Positions 5,594-15,223 of a stretch of 44,335 nt of DNA are shown one piece after another. A program made the position numbers and the translations under genes. This DNA is from an uncultured Eubacteriales bacterium. GTDB lineage: Bacteria; Bacillota; Clostridia; Oscillospirales; Acutalibacteraceae. The notes below the pieces were generated by a model. That model was not told where the DNA came from. It saw only the letters and a list, made by a program, of their open reading frames with translations, and ran no database searches. The stretch spans positions 1 through 44,335 of the forward strand of contig CAKSHJ010000012.1 in assembly GCA_934457095.1 (NCBI GenBank), written 5' to 3'. How positions within the stretch are numbered: position 1 is the stretch's first letter; every line of letters begins with the position of its first letter.

Positions 5594-7345
5594 ATGATTT
5601 GTGTCAACCAATATCATACCCACCTGTGCGGAGAGGTCAGTCAGGCGGATATCGGAGAAAAAATACGCGTTGCCGGTTGGGTGGAAAATATTCGCGACCA
5701 CGGCGGCGTACAATTTTTAGATGTGAGAGACCATTACGGCGTGGTGCAGGTTGTGGTGCATGAGCAGGCTATGCTTGCAGATGTAAACAGACAGTGCTGT
5801 ATTACCGTGGAAGGTGAGGTGCTGCTGAGGAGCGAAGACACGGTCAACCCGAAAATTGCAACGGGTACGGTGGAAATAAAAACCGAAACATTAACTGTTT
5901 TGGGTAAAGCGCCGGCGGCTCTCCCGTTTGAAGTGGACGCTTCTACCGAAACCAAGGAGGACATGCGTTTAAAATATCGCTTTTTGGATTTGCGTAACCC
6001 AAAGGTACATCGCAATATCGTATTGCGTTCGCAGGTAATTTCCTTTTTGCGCAACAAAATGAGCGAACTGGGCTTTCTGGACATTCAAACACCGATTCTT
6101 TCCACCTCCTCTCCGGAGGGCGCAAGAGATTATTTGATTCCCAGCAGAAAGCACCATGGTAAATTTTACGCATTGCCGCAAGCGCCGCAAATTTTTAAGC
6201 AGCTACTCATGGTTTCCGGCTTTGACCGCTATTTTCAGGTAGCGCCGTGCTTTCGCGATGAGGATGCCAGAGCTGACCGTTCTCCGGGAGAATTTTACCA
6301 GCTGGATTTTGAAATGGCATTTGCTACGCAGGAGGATATACTTGCTGTTGCAGAAGAGGTTATTTCTGCGGTATTTGCAAAGTTTTCCGACAAAAAAGTG
6401 ACCCGGACTCCTTTCCCCCGTATTCCGTATGCAGAGGCTATGCTTCGCTACGGCACCGATAAGCCCGATTTGCGTAATCCTCTCGAAATTGTGGATATTA
6501 GTGAGATTTTTGAAACCAGCGATTTTGCTCCGTTTAAAAATAAAACTGTGCGGGCTATCAATGTGCCCGATTGCGCAAGTAAACCCAAAAGCTTCTTTGA
6601 GAGTATGCTCAAATTTGCAACCGAGGAGTTGGAAATGATGGGGCTTGGTTATATTAAAGTAACCGAGGATATGGAATTTTTAGGCCCCATTAACAAATTT
6701 ATTCCACCGCAACAACGGGACAATCTTATTGAAAAAGCCGGGTTGAAACCGGGCTGTGTGCTGTATTTTATTGCAGATGAAACTGATGTTGCAGCAAAAT
6801 TGGCAGGACAAATTCGTACAGAGCTTGGTAAACGCCTCGGTTTAATTGACAACAGCGAATTTAAGCTGTGCTTTATTGTGGATTTTCCCATGTATGAAAT
6901 GGACGAGGAAACCGGCAAGCCTATTTTTACGCATAATCCGTTTTCTATGCCGCAGGGCGGTTTGCAGGCATTGCTGGAAAAAGACCCCACCGAAATTTTG
7001 GCGTATCAGTATGACGTTGTGTGCAACGGCGTAGAGCTTTCCTCGGGCGCGGTGAGAAACCACGATTTGCCTACTATGCTCAAAGCGTTTGAAATTGCGG
7101 GCTATACCGAAGAAAATATAAAAGAGAGCTTTGCTGCGCTTTATCAAGCATTTCAATATGGGCCGCCGCCGCATGCCGGTATGGCGCCCGGTATTGACCG
7201 TATGCTTATGCTGCTGACCGATGAGGAAAATATTCGGGAGGTTATTCCTTTCCCGATGAACAGCAATGCGCAGGATTTACTGCTGGGCGCGCCTACCGAG
7301 GTAACCGAGCAGCAATTACGCGAAGTGCATATTAAAATTCGGTAA
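5594..7345 (+). CDS. aspS: Aspartyl-tRNA synthetase, probably non-discriminating
   Basis: The class II synthetase has 583 residues. An N-terminal OB fold (about 1-105) is followed by the catalytic core with FRDEDARADR (motif 2) and GIDRMLMLLT (motif 3), interrupted by the bacterial GAD insertion. It charges tRNA with aspartate. The anticodon-binding domain reads RDHGG where strictly tRNA-Asp-specific enzymes such as that of E. coli read RDLGS. A His here is the hallmark described for the Pseudomonas aeruginosa non-discriminating enzyme, which also makes Asp-tRNA(Asn). Its position as first gene of an operon with gatCAB supports that role. The start at 5594 gives the usual N terminus. Confidence 0.97.
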   Translation: MICVNQYHTHLCGEVSQADIGEKIRVAGWVENIRDHGGVQFLDVRDHYGVVQVVVHEQAMLADVNRQCCITVEGEVLLRSEDTVNPKIATGTVEIKTETLTVLGKAPAALPFEVDASTETKEDMRLKYRFLDLRNPKVHRNIVLRSQVISFLRNKMSELGFLDIQTPILSTSSPEGARDYLIPSRKHHGKFYALPQAPQIFKQLLMVSGFDRYFQVAPCFRDEDARADRSPGEFYQLDFEMAFATQEDILAVAEEVISAVFAKFSDKKVTRTPFPRIPYAEAMLRYGTDKPDLRNPLEIVDISEIFETSDFAPFKNKTVRAINVPDCASKPKSFFESMLKFATEELEMMGLGYIKVTEDMEFLGPINKFIPPQQRDNLIEKAGLKPGCVLYFIADETDVAAKLAGQIRTELGKRLGLIDNSEFKLCFIVDFPMYEMDEETGKPIFTHNPFSMPQGGLQALLEKDPTEILAYQYDVVCNGVELSSGAVRNHDLPTMLKAFEIAGYTEENIKESFAALYQAFQYGPPPHAGMAPGIDRMLMLLTDEENIREVIPFPMNSNAQDLLLGAPTEVTEQQLREVHIKIR

Positions 7346-7363
7346 TAAGGAGGCGGTTGTAAT

Positions 7364-7642
7364 ATGGTAACTCGTGAGGATGTTTTACAAATAGCAAGGC
7401 TTTCCAAGTTATATATCAATGAAGAAGAACTGGACGACTTGACAAAGGATATGGCAAAAATCATAGCCTTTGCGGAAACTGTAAGTGCCGTGCAATGCAA
7501 GGAAACCGGTTTTGACAATATCAGCGGACTGCACAATGCTTTGCGCGAAGATACGGTGATGCCCTCTTATGACAGAGAGCAAATTTTAAAAAATGCCCCA
7601 AATCGTGACGAGGGGTATTTTCTGGTAAAAAATCGGTGTTGA
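7364..7642 (+). CDS. gatC: Asp-tRNA(Asn)/Glu-tRNA(Gln) amidotransferase subunit C
   Basis: This 92-residue helical protein begins MVTREDVLQIARLSKLYINEE, the typical GatC N terminus, and has the conserved region (LREDTVMPS) that wraps around GatA. It stabilises the GatA-GatB complex. It starts 18 bases after aspS behind GGAGG (about 7349), and the spacing implies one transcript with aspS, gatA and gatB. Its length is normal for the family. Confidence 0.93.
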   Translation: MVTREDVLQIARLSKLYINEEELDDLTKDMAKIIAFAETVSAVQCKETGFDNISGLHNALREDTVMPSYDREQILKNAPNRDEGYFLVKNRC

Positions 7643-7691
7643 TCCTCTCTTAATTGGACGCGATTATTCTAATGAAAGGCATGGCTGTTAC

Positions 7692-9164
7692 ATGGAAACG
7701 AATTTCAGTAAAATTAAGGCAATCGGCAAACAGCTTTCCTCGGGGCAGACTTCCTGCAAAAAGCTGACCGAACAATATCTTTCGGCAATTACAAAAGAAA
7801 ATCCGGCAATCAATGCTTATGTTAAAGTAACGCAGGAGCAAGCGCTCGCAACAGCAGAAAAAGTGGACGAAAAAATCAAGAAAGGTCAGACGCTTCTTCC
7901 GCTGGAAGGTATTCCTATGTCACTCAAGGACAATATTTCCACCAAGGACATTGAAACTACCTGCTGTTCTAAAATTTTACAGGGCTACTCCCCTATTTAC
8001 GATGCTACCGTGTGGGAATTGTTACAGCAGCAGAATGCTGTTTTGATGGGTAAAACCAATATGGACGAATTTGCCATGGGTTCCTCCAGCGAGACCTCTT
8101 GCTTTGGTGGTTCGTTTAACCCGCATAACCTCAACCATGTGGCCGGCGGTAGTTCCGGTGGTGCGGCAGCGTCGGTCAGCGGAAATATGGCCGTATTTGC
8201 ACTCGGCTCCGATACCGGCGGCTCGATTCGTCAACCGGCGAGTTTTTGCGGCGTAGTAGGTCTGAAACCAACTTATGGCTCTGTTTCCCGCTACGGGCTC
8301 ATTGCTTATGCTTCAGGCTTTGACCAAATCGGTCCAATCGCCTCCTGTGTGGAGGACGCTGCCATTGTATTTGATGCGATTGCGCAGCATGACCCTATGG
8401 ATTCTACCTCTTCGGGCAAACGAGAAGCGACTGTGCCCTCCTTGACCAAGGAGGCAACCGGTATGAAAATCGGTATTGTCAAAGAGTATTTTGAGGGTCT
8501 GAGCGGTCAGGTGAAAACCGCTATGGATAACGCCATGCAAACCTACCGTGATTTGGGCGCAGAATTGGTAGAATGCTCGATTCCGGAAATTGCTTACGGT
8601 TTGCCGGTGTATTATATTTTGGCTTGTGCCGAAGCCTCTTCCAATTTGGGGCGTTATGACGGCATTCGCTATGGCTTTCAGGTTCCCCATTACGAGAATT
8701 TGAATGAAATGATTTGCAAAACTCGCAGTCAAGGCTTTGGTAAAGAGGTTCAGCATAGAATTTTATTAGGTACTTATGTGCTCAGCGCCGGCTATTATGA
8801 CGCTTATTATAAAAAAGCGCAAAATTTACGCGGAGTCATTGTAAATGCCTTTGACCGTGTATTCGAGCGTTGCGATGTACTGCTGGCGCCCACGGTGCCT
8901 ATGACCGCCTTTGCTAAGGGAGAAACCGCAAAAGATGCCGTACAAACTTACCGTACTGACATCTGTACCGTGCCGGTGAATATTGCAGGATTGCCGGCGG
9001 TTTCGGTGCCCTGCGGCTTTGACGACAAGGGGTTGCCGATTGGTTTGCAATTGATTGGTAACCGTTTTTGTGAGGCTGCTATTTTAAACGCTGCTTATCA
9101 ATTTGAGGCGGTTACCAGGACAAACGGCGCTTTTCAGGCGGCTGAAATGGGGGTTATGCTATGA
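7692..9164 (+). CDS. gatA: Aspartyl/glutamyl-tRNA amidotransferase subunit A
   Basis: The 490-residue amidase-signature enzyme releases ammonia from glutamine and passes it to GatB. The catalytic triad is visible: Lys79 in SLKDN, the cis-Ser in the GGSSGG motif (about 154-155) and nucleophile Ser178 in DTGGSIR. The length is normal. The stop codon overlaps the gatB start (ATGA, 9161-9164), indicating translational coupling. It sits 49 bases after gatC. Confidence 0.97.
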   Translation: METNFSKIKAIGKQLSSGQTSCKKLTEQYLSAITKENPAINAYVKVTQEQALATAEKVDEKIKKGQTLLPLEGIPMSLKDNISTKDIETTCCSKILQGYSPIYDATVWELLQQQNAVLMGKTNMDEFAMGSSSETSCFGGSFNPHNLNHVAGGSSGGAAASVSGNMAVFALGSDTGGSIRQPASFCGVVGLKPTYGSVSRYGLIAYASGFDQIGPIASCVEDAAIVFDAIAQHDPMDSTSSGKREATVPSLTKEATGMKIGIVKEYFEGLSGQVKTAMDNAMQTYRDLGAELVECSIPEIAYGLPVYYILACAEASSNLGRYDGIRYGFQVPHYENLNEMICKTRSQGFGKEVQHRILLGTYVLSAGYYDAYYKKAQNLRGVIVNAFDRVFERCDVLLAPTVPMTAFAKGETAKDAVQTYRTDICTVPVNIAGLPAVSVPCGFDDKGLPIGLQLIGNRFCEAAILNAAYQFEAVTRTNGAFQAAEMGVML

Positions 9165-10582
9165 AATACGAATTGGTTTCCGGGTTAGAAACGCATGTGG
9201 AGCTTTCTACCGACACAAAAATTTTTTGCGGCTGTACCACCGAATTCGGCGGAGACCCCAATACGCACTGCTGCCCTATTTGCATTGGTCTGCCCGGTAC
9301 GCTGCCAAAGCTCAACCAAAAGGTAGTCGATTACGCCATTATGGCCGGACTTGCAACCAATTGCGAAATTTCTCATATCTCGAAAATGGACCGCAAAAAT
9401 TACTGCTACCCCGATTTGCCCAAAGCATACCAAATTTCTCAATTTGATATGCCGCTTTGTAAAAATGGTTATATTCAGCTTTCAAACGGCAGAAAAATCG
9501 GCATTACTCGCATTCACATTGAGGAGGATGCCGGTAAGCTGGTGCATAAACGTGGCAATACCTATGTGGATTACAACCGTGGCGGTGTGCCGTTGATTGA
9601 AATTGTTTCCGAGCCGGATATTCGCTCCATTGACGAGGCAAGAGAATATGTGGAAAAATTGCAGATGATTATGCGATATATTGGGGTTTCCGACTGTAAA
9701 ATGCAGGAGGGCTCCTTACGCTGCGATGTGAATATTTCTCTGCGCCCGATGGGCTCTGCCGAGTTTGGCACCAGAACCGAAATTAAAAATATGAATTCCT
9801 TTACCTATATGACTAAGGCCATGGAGTATGAAGTGAGTCGTCAGGCGGAATTGCTGGACGAGGGCAAGGAAGTTACGCAGGAAACATTGCGTTATATTGT
9901 GGAGGAAAACCGCACCGAGAGTATGCGCGGCAAAGAAGATGCCAATGATTATCGCTACTTCAGGGAGCCGGATCTAGTGACTATCGAGGTCAGTCAGGAA
10001 AAAATTGACCGTTTTAAAGAGTTGCTACCGGAATTGCCGGATGCAAAATTTACTCGCTATGTAGAACAGCTTGGCATTCCGGAGGCAGATGCTGCTCTAT
10101 TAGTGAAATTCCGCAGGGTTGCCGAGTATTTTGAGCAGGCAAGTCAAGGCGTTGCCAACCCAAAAGTGGTAGCAAATTGTATTATCGGGCAAATTTTTCG
10201 GCGAGTGGAAAATGAAACCGAAAAAGAAGTATTTGACATTGCTCTGTCTCCTGCTCATTTGCGTGATTTGGTGCTATTATTAGACAGCGGTAAAATTAAA
10301 ATGAATTTACTCAAATCTACGCTGGAAAAAATGCTGGAAAAAGGTCAACCGGCCTCCGATTTTATTCGCGAGGAGGATATGGGCGGCATAGATACCGAGG
10401 CATTAAAGCAACTTTGTACCGATGCCATTGCGAGCAATCCCAATGCTGTTACCGATTATTTGAGCGGCAAGGAAAAAGCGCTCAAGGCTCTGTTGGGGTT
10501 TGTTATGAAGAACTCTCGTGGGCGCGCAGACGCTATGGAAGCAGAAAAACTATTGGTCGAATTGATAAAAAGCAGTCAATAA
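9161..10582 (+). CDS. gatB: Aspartyl/glutamyl-tRNA amidotransferase subunit B
   Basis: The 473-residue kinase-like subunit phosphorylates the side chain of Asp/Glu on misacylated tRNA and amidates it with ammonia from GatA. It has the expected GLETHVEL start, zinc-site cysteines (CGC near 24-26 and CCPIC about 10 residues later), the ENRTES/DANDYRYF motif and the C-terminal YqeY-like tail domain that binds tRNA. It is the last gene of the operon and is followed by a strong terminator. With a non-discriminating AspRS the complex would make Asn-tRNA(Asn), as well as Gln-tRNA(Gln). Confidence 0.97.
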   Translation: MKYELVSGLETHVELSTDTKIFCGCTTEFGGDPNTHCCPICIGLPGTLPKLNQKVVDYAIMAGLATNCEISHISKMDRKNYCYPDLPKAYQISQFDMPLCKNGYIQLSNGRKIGITRIHIEEDAGKLVHKRGNTYVDYNRGGVPLIEIVSEPDIRSIDEAREYVEKLQMIMRYIGVSDCKMQEGSLRCDVNISLRPMGSAEFGTRTEIKNMNSFTYMTKAMEYEVSRQAELLDEGKEVTQETLRYIVEENRTESMRGKEDANDYRYFREPDLVTIEVSQEKIDRFKELLPELPDAKFTRYVEQLGIPEADAALLVKFRRVAEYFEQASQGVANPKVVANCIIGQIFRRVENETEKEVFDIALSPAHLRDLVLLLDSGKIKMNLLKSTLEKMLEKGQPASDFIREEDMGGIDTEALKQLCTDAIASNPNAVTDYLSGKEKALKALLGFVMKNSRGRADAMEAEKLLVELIKSSQ

Positions 10583-10594
10583 TTTCAGTAATTT

Positions 10595-10645
10595 GCACAA
10601 AAAGCAGGAAATAGCTTTATAATAAGCGTTTCCTGCTTTTTGTGC
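10595..10645. terminator. Bidirectional terminator between gatB and mreB
   Basis: A perfect 17-bp stem (10595-10611 with 10629-10645) encloses a 17-base loop. A-rich and T-rich tracts lie within both arms, so it should stop transcription from both converging operons. Confidence 0.9.
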
Positions 10646-10648
10646 GTT

Positions 10649-11674
10649 TTAATATACCTCGCTTAGAGGGTTCATAACGCCATATTCCTTTTTGTCCATG
10701 TCGTCTATAAACGGGATGGCCTTTCCCGCACCCTGCGCTACGCAAAAGGCTGGATTTTCCGCAACACGCACGAGCAAATTCGTTTTTCGCGAAATCAGTT
10801 TGTCAAACCCGTAAATTTGCGCCGAACCTCCTGTTAAAATCATACCGTCGGTTAAAATATCTCCCATCAATTCCGGTGGCGTTGTCTGTAAAACCCGTTG
10901 TATTTCCCTGGTAATCTTCATGGCCGGCTCTAACAAGCACTCCAACAATTCATCTCCGGTTATATCTGCATACTGCGGCAAGCCCGTAATTAAATTGCGA
11001 CCCTTTACCCGGTGCTTTACCATATCTACTCTGGGGTAAACGCCGCCAATGGCTATTTTAGTTTCCTCTGCGGTACGCTTTCCAATCAAAAGATGATATT
11101 TAAATCGCATATATTTGATAATGGCATCGTCAAATACATCTCCGGCAATCAAAATGGTTTTTGCAATCGCAATACCGCTCAGAGAAATAACCGCCATATC
11201 CGTTGTGCCGCCGCCAATATCTACCACAAAACAGCCATGAGGCTTCTCAATGTCGATTCCTGCGCCCAACGCCGCGGCAATCGGTTCCTCAATCAGACAA
11301 ATTTTGCGTACACCCGCACCGCTAATGGAATCCACTACCGCGCGACGCTGTACCTCGGTCATTTCGCAGGGAACGCTGACTACAACGCGCGGCATAAATA
11401 CCTTATTGTCTGTAATTTGCTTTAAAAACGCCTGTATGGTGTATTGAATCAAATCGTAATCCGAAATCACACCGTTGCACAGAGGCTGTACCACAGAAAT
11501 ACGGTCGGAGGTCCTACCCAGCATGGTATATGCCTGATTGCCAATTGCAATAATATCATCGTGAATCAAATCCACTGCGACTACAGAGGGCTCGTTTAAT
11601 ACAATGCCCTCCCCCTCTGTGTAAATTTTAATGGTTGAAGTGCCCAAATCAAGAGCTATGTCTTTTCCTACCAA
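10649..11674 (-). CDS. mreB: MreB/Mbl-family actin-like cell-shape protein
   Basis: The 341-residue actin-fold ATPase shows phosphate-1 (DLGTSTIKIY), phosphate-2 (VVDIGGGTTDMAVIS) and the adenosine motif (LTGGSAQIYG). MreB filaments guide cell-wall synthesis under the membrane. I choose a TTG start at 11674: AGGTGGTG lies 5 bases before it, and the protein then begins MVGKDIALDLGTS like other MreBs. The upstream ATG at 11710 falls about where the promoter would start transcription and has no ribosome-binding site. mreC and mreD are absent, so this may be a secondary paralogue (mbl or mreBH type). It is followed by the gatB/mreB terminator. Confidence 0.92.
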   Translation of the reverse strand: MVGKDIALDLGTSTIKIYTEGEGIVLNEPSVVAVDLIHDDIIAIGNQAYTMLGRTSDRISVVQPLCNGVISDYDLIQYTIQAFLKQITDNKVFMPRVVVSVPCEMTEVQRRAVVDSISGAGVRKICLIEEPIAAALGAGIDIEKPHGCFVVDIGGGTTDMAVISLSGIAIAKTILIAGDVFDDAIIKYMRFKYHLLIGKRTAEETKIAIGGVYPRVDMVKHRVKGRNLITGLPQYADITGDELLECLLEPAMKITREIQRVLQTTPPELMGDILTDGMILTGGSAQIYGFDKLISRKTNLLVRVAENPAFCVAQGAGKAIPFIDDMDKKEYGVMNPLSEVY

Positions 11675-11713
11675 GAGTTCACCACCTGTCATTTGCCGCT
11701 TTTTTTCCATTCT

Positions 11714-11742
11714 ATTATAGTATATCCGTTTTCATTTGACAA
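11714..11742 (-). promoter_or_regulatory. Promoter of mreB
   Basis: On the minus strand, TTGTCA (11742-11737) and perfect TATAAT (11719-11714) have a 17-base spacer. Its position decides the mreB start: transcription would begin around 11705-11708, inside the longest open frame. Confidence 0.7.
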
Positions 11743-11800
11743 TAGCACCTTATCGTATGACAAAAAGGTTTACGAAAGCTTTACAAAATGATAATTTCGC

Positions 11801-12514
11801 TTATATTTTACAATTTTTGCAAGCCTCCTCAAATGGGTCGGCAGCCTCTGCATAAACATTGGCCCTGCGTGCGACCGCACCACATAAAACCTGTTCTGCA
11901 CCGTGTTGCAACAATACTCCCGCGCATTCCGCCAGCGTAAAGCCTGTGGTTACAATATCGTCAATCAGCAATACTTTCTTATTGGTAATGTGCCTGATTT
12001 CTTTTAAATCATACACACCGATTACATTATTTTTTCTTTCCTGAGCAGGCAAGTGATGCTGTTCTGCATTGTGCCGAATTTTCACCAAAGTATTTACATA
12101 TGGAATGCCCAAGTATGCAGCGACTCTTTTTGCCAGCAACGCCGATTGATTATAGCCTCTTTCCCGATAGCGCTGTTTGGAAATGGGTACACTTACTACA
12201 ATTTCACAACTTTCTGCAAGATTTTTTATCAAAATTGCCTGAGCTAATTTTTCTCCGAAAAATGCATCGTACTGCGGTTTTTGATGAAATTTAAATTGAA
12301 TTAAAAGCGACTGTATTTTATCCTCATAGGCATACGGCGCGATGCACTTTCCGTGATATACTTCGTTTTCAACAACGGCAGTCTGTATATTTTCAAGTAG
12401 AAAAACTTTGTCATTGCAGTTTGTGCAAATATAACACCCCGAGGTAATAACCCTATTGCAAAACGGACATCTTGGTGGAAAAAATAAATCCAGCAGCTTA
12501 TGCCTCAGATACAT
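11801..12514 (-). CDS. comF: ComF-family phosphoribosyltransferase-like protein
   Basis: The 237-residue protein has an N-terminal zinc ribbon (CPFCN, then CYICTNC) and a C-terminal type I phosphoribosyltransferase fold with VLLIDDIVTTGFTLAECA, the PRPP-binding loop. In Firmicutes ComFC works with a helicase in DNA uptake; here it is paired with recD2 rather than comFA. The ATG at 12514 is preceded by GGAGGTGA at 5 bases, better than the GTG three codons upstream. It overlaps the end of recD2 by 17 bases, so the two are translationally linked. A direct role in competence is inference. Confidence 0.88.
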   Translation of the reverse strand: MYLRHKLLDLFFPPRCPFCNRVITSGCYICTNCNDKVFLLENIQTAVVENEVYHGKCIAPYAYEDKIQSLLIQFKFHQKPQYDAFFGEKLAQAILIKNLAESCEIVVSVPISKQRYRERGYNQSALLAKRVAAYLGIPYVNTLVKIRHNAEQHHLPAQERKNNVIGVYDLKEIRHITNKKVLLIDDIVTTGFTLAECAGVLLQHGAEQVLCGAVARRANVYAEAADPFEEACKNCKI

Positions 12515-14717
12515 GGGTATCACCTCCGGTTATAAAGTAGTACAGCCCCGAATAACGTAGGTTTTTGCGATTATTTTCCACCATAGCGGCAACCGTTTGC
12601 TGTGTGCCTACTAAAATTACCAAATTTTTTGCCCTTGTAACTCCGGTATACAGTAAATTGCGGTAATAAAGCTGTGGCGGTCCCGGAAACATCGGCATAA
12701 TCACTGCGGAAAATTCGTTGCCTTGACTTTTATGTACAGTAATGGCATAAGCTAACTCCAATTCTGCAGCATTTTCCATGGGATATCGCACTAATTTATC
12801 ATCAATTTGCACAATCAACATTCCCTCTGCTCTGTCAATTTCTAATAAAATGCCAATATCTCCGTTGTAAACGCCCTCGCCGACCGTGCCATCCTCCCTA
12901 CTCCACGGTAAATTGTAATTATTTTTACTTTGCATCAGCTTGTCGCCCTGCCGAAATTTCGTTTGCCCAATGGTGATTTCCTGTTTTTGCTTGTCTGGCG
13001 GGTTGAGCGCTTGCTGCAATTTTTGGTTGAGCGAAACCGTTCCCAGCTCGCCCTTGCGGCTGGGGCAAAGCACCTGAATGTCCTGAAAGGGAGAATAGCC
13101 ATAGGAACGCGGTAACCGTTTGCTACATAGCTCTACAATGGTTTTTGCAATGCGTTCTTTACTGCCGCTGGGCAAAAAGAAAAAATCACTGTCTTTGGTT
13201 TGCAAATCCGGCATCTCTCCGTTTACAATTTTATGTGCATTCGTTACAATCAGACTGTTCATAGATTGTCGAAAAATTTCGTTGAGCTGTACCACCGGCA
13301 ATTTACCCGAATCAATTAAATTGCCCAGCACATTGCCTGCTCCAACCGACGGAAGTTGTGCGCTGTCTCCCACTAAAATAAGTCGGCTGCCAAGAGGCAA
13401 CGCTCGCAACACACCCTCGAATAACACAACATCTACCATGGAAAGCTCGTCCAAGATTAAGGCGTCGCAATCGAGTAAATTGTGTTCATTCTTGCAAAAG
13501 GTAGGCCGCTGCTCATTCCATTCCATTTGCAACAGTCGATGTATTGTTTTTGCCTCACAACCGGTCAATTCCGTCATGCGTTTGGCAGCTCTGCCCGTAG
13601 GCGCGCCGAGCAGTACCTTTTTTCCCTCAAATTCTAAAATTTGAATCATTGCATTGAGCGTAGTCGTTTTTCCGGTACCGGGTCCGCCCGTTAAAATTAA
13701 AATACCCTGCTCTAATGCTGTGCAAATTGCCTGTGTTTGCTTTTCAGCGTACTGTATATTGTATTTTTGCTCTAAGTCCTCAATATAGCCCTGCGCACCT
13801 GCAAGCGGCTGCGGCGGGTATTGCAAAAGCATGGTAATACGCTCAGCGCAATAGGTTTCGGCTTTATACATACGATTTCCGAACAAATATTCCCGGCCAC
13901 CGAACACTGCATAAGAAAGTATTTGTTGCTCTTTCATTTGCGTTAATATTTCCAGAAGTTTCGCCTGCGGTACGCAAAGTAAATTTTCTGCGGCAATCAA
14001 AAGCTTGTCCGTTGGCAGACAAGTGTGTCCATTTCCGGTATTGTGGCTCAAAACATATAAAATACCCGACTGTAACCGGAAAATATCATCCTGTGGCTTT
14101 TGTAATTGTTGTGCAATGGCGTCTGCGCGCATAAAATCCAGCTCTATCCCCTCGCTGCATAAACAATAAGGGTCGCGTTCAATTTCTGTCTTTGCCTCGC
14201 TGCCAAAGCACTTCCAAATGCGCACCGATTCCTCCGGCGTAATGTGGTACTGTTTTAAATACAGCATCAATTCTTTCATGCCGAATACTCGCTGAAATTC
14301 TCTGTGAATATTTTGTGCCTTAGCCGCAGTAATTCCCTTTATCGCACAAAGACGTTCCGGTTCATGTTCAATCACCTCCAGCGTTTGCGCGCCGAATTGC
14401 TTCACCAATTTTGCAGCAGTGGCCGCACCGATTCCTTTAATCGTTCCGCCGGAGAGATATTTTAAAATGTCGGCGGCGGTGGAAGGCTTGATACGCTCAA
14501 AGGTTTCCGCTTTAAATTGGTCGCCGAACGTTGGGTGATTGACCCATGTACCGATGATACGCAGGGTTTCTCCACAACTAACATACGGTAATATACCTAC
14601 TACCGCAATCATTTCCTGCTCCGTATTTAATTCTAAAACGGTATAGCCGTTGGCTTCATTATTAAAAATAATTTGCTCCACCGTACCGCAGAGCTCCCAA
14701 AGCTGTTTTTCTGCCAT
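12498..14717 (-). CDS. recD2: RecD2-type 5'-3' DNA helicase
   Basis: The 739-residue SF1B helicase has an N-terminal region with helix-hairpin-helix motifs (IKGIGAATAAKLV, LCAIKGITAAKA), Walker A GGPGTGKTTT, Walker B DELSMVD, and the late motifs VHKSQGNEF and YTGVTRAK. RecD2 acts without RecBC in DNA repair and replication-fork maintenance. The length is slightly below the Bacillus protein, as in many Clostridia. comF overlaps its 3' end. The usual N terminus is retained at 14717. Confidence 0.95.
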   Translation of the reverse strand: MAEKQLWELCGTVEQIIFNNEANGYTVLELNTEQEMIAVVGILPYVSCGETLRIIGTWVNHPTFGDQFKAETFERIKPSTAADILKYLSGGTIKGIGAATAAKLVKQFGAQTLEVIEHEPERLCAIKGITAAKAQNIHREFQRVFGMKELMLYLKQYHITPEESVRIWKCFGSEAKTEIERDPYCLCSEGIELDFMRADAIAQQLQKPQDDIFRLQSGILYVLSHNTGNGHTCLPTDKLLIAAENLLCVPQAKLLEILTQMKEQQILSYAVFGGREYLFGNRMYKAETYCAERITMLLQYPPQPLAGAQGYIEDLEQKYNIQYAEKQTQAICTALEQGILILTGGPGTGKTTTLNAMIQILEFEGKKVLLGAPTGRAAKRMTELTGCEAKTIHRLLQMEWNEQRPTFCKNEHNLLDCDALILDELSMVDVVLFEGVLRALPLGSRLILVGDSAQLPSVGAGNVLGNLIDSGKLPVVQLNEIFRQSMNSLIVTNAHKIVNGEMPDLQTKDSDFFFLPSGSKERIAKTIVELCSKRLPRSYGYSPFQDIQVLCPSRKGELGTVSLNQKLQQALNPPDKQKQEITIGQTKFRQGDKLMQSKNNYNLPWSREDGTVGEGVYNGDIGILLEIDRAEGMLIVQIDDKLVRYPMENAAELELAYAITVHKSQGNEFSAVIMPMFPGPPQLYYRNLLYTGVTRAKNLVILVGTQQTVAAMVENNRKNLRYSGLYYFITGGDTHVSEA

Positions 14718-14777
14718 AGATTCACCGAATTTTGTCTTTTCTTTTTAGTATAATACTTTTTTATATTGTTTGCAAAT

Positions 14778-15125
14778 TTAAAACCGCATATTTGTAATAT
14801 AATCGTGTATTTCATGAACAGAACAAACAATAATAAAGGGGTATTCTCTTGCAAGTGTGCGGCATACCTGCTGCATTGCGCCGTTCATCGACTCCTCTAT
14901 GCATAAAATACGGCTGTATGCGGCGTTTTTTCGGCATTGTATTTTTGCAATATGCTCCCGCAAAATATATTCCGCATCTTCATTGTTTTTGTCAAATTGC
15001 AAAATGGTATATTCTACACATACGCTTTTGGAATGCAGCAGCCAATCGGAAAGCAAACGGTATAAATGCAACAAACCGATAACCGATAACATCGCAAGAA
15101 TGCACTGAAAAAATAGTTCCGGCAT
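14778..15125 (-). CDS. Small membrane-anchored protein of unknown function
   Basis: The 115-residue protein starts at the ATG at 15125, placed by AGAGGTGA five bases upstream; a GTG lies three codons earlier. An N-terminal hydrophobic segment (FFQCILAMLSVIGLLHLYRLL, residues about 4-24 in two parts) is followed by a soluble alpha/beta domain with a CIEESMNGAMQQV segment. It may be anchored with the soluble part in the cytoplasm. It lies between metK and recD2, all in the same direction. I do not recognise the family with confidence. Confidence 0.7.
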   Translation of the reverse strand: MPELFFQCILAMLSVIGLLHLYRLLSDWLLHSKSVCVEYTILQFDKNNEDAEYILREHIAKIQCRKNAAYSRILCIEESMNGAMQQVCRTLAREYPFIIVCSVHEIHDYITNMRF

Positions 15126-15223
15126 ACCAATCACCTCTTATGTATGATATGCCAAAACAGAAAAACAGTCACATGCCGCATCAAATAACGGCCGCAAATT
15201 CGCCGCCGTTTCTTTTACAAAAT

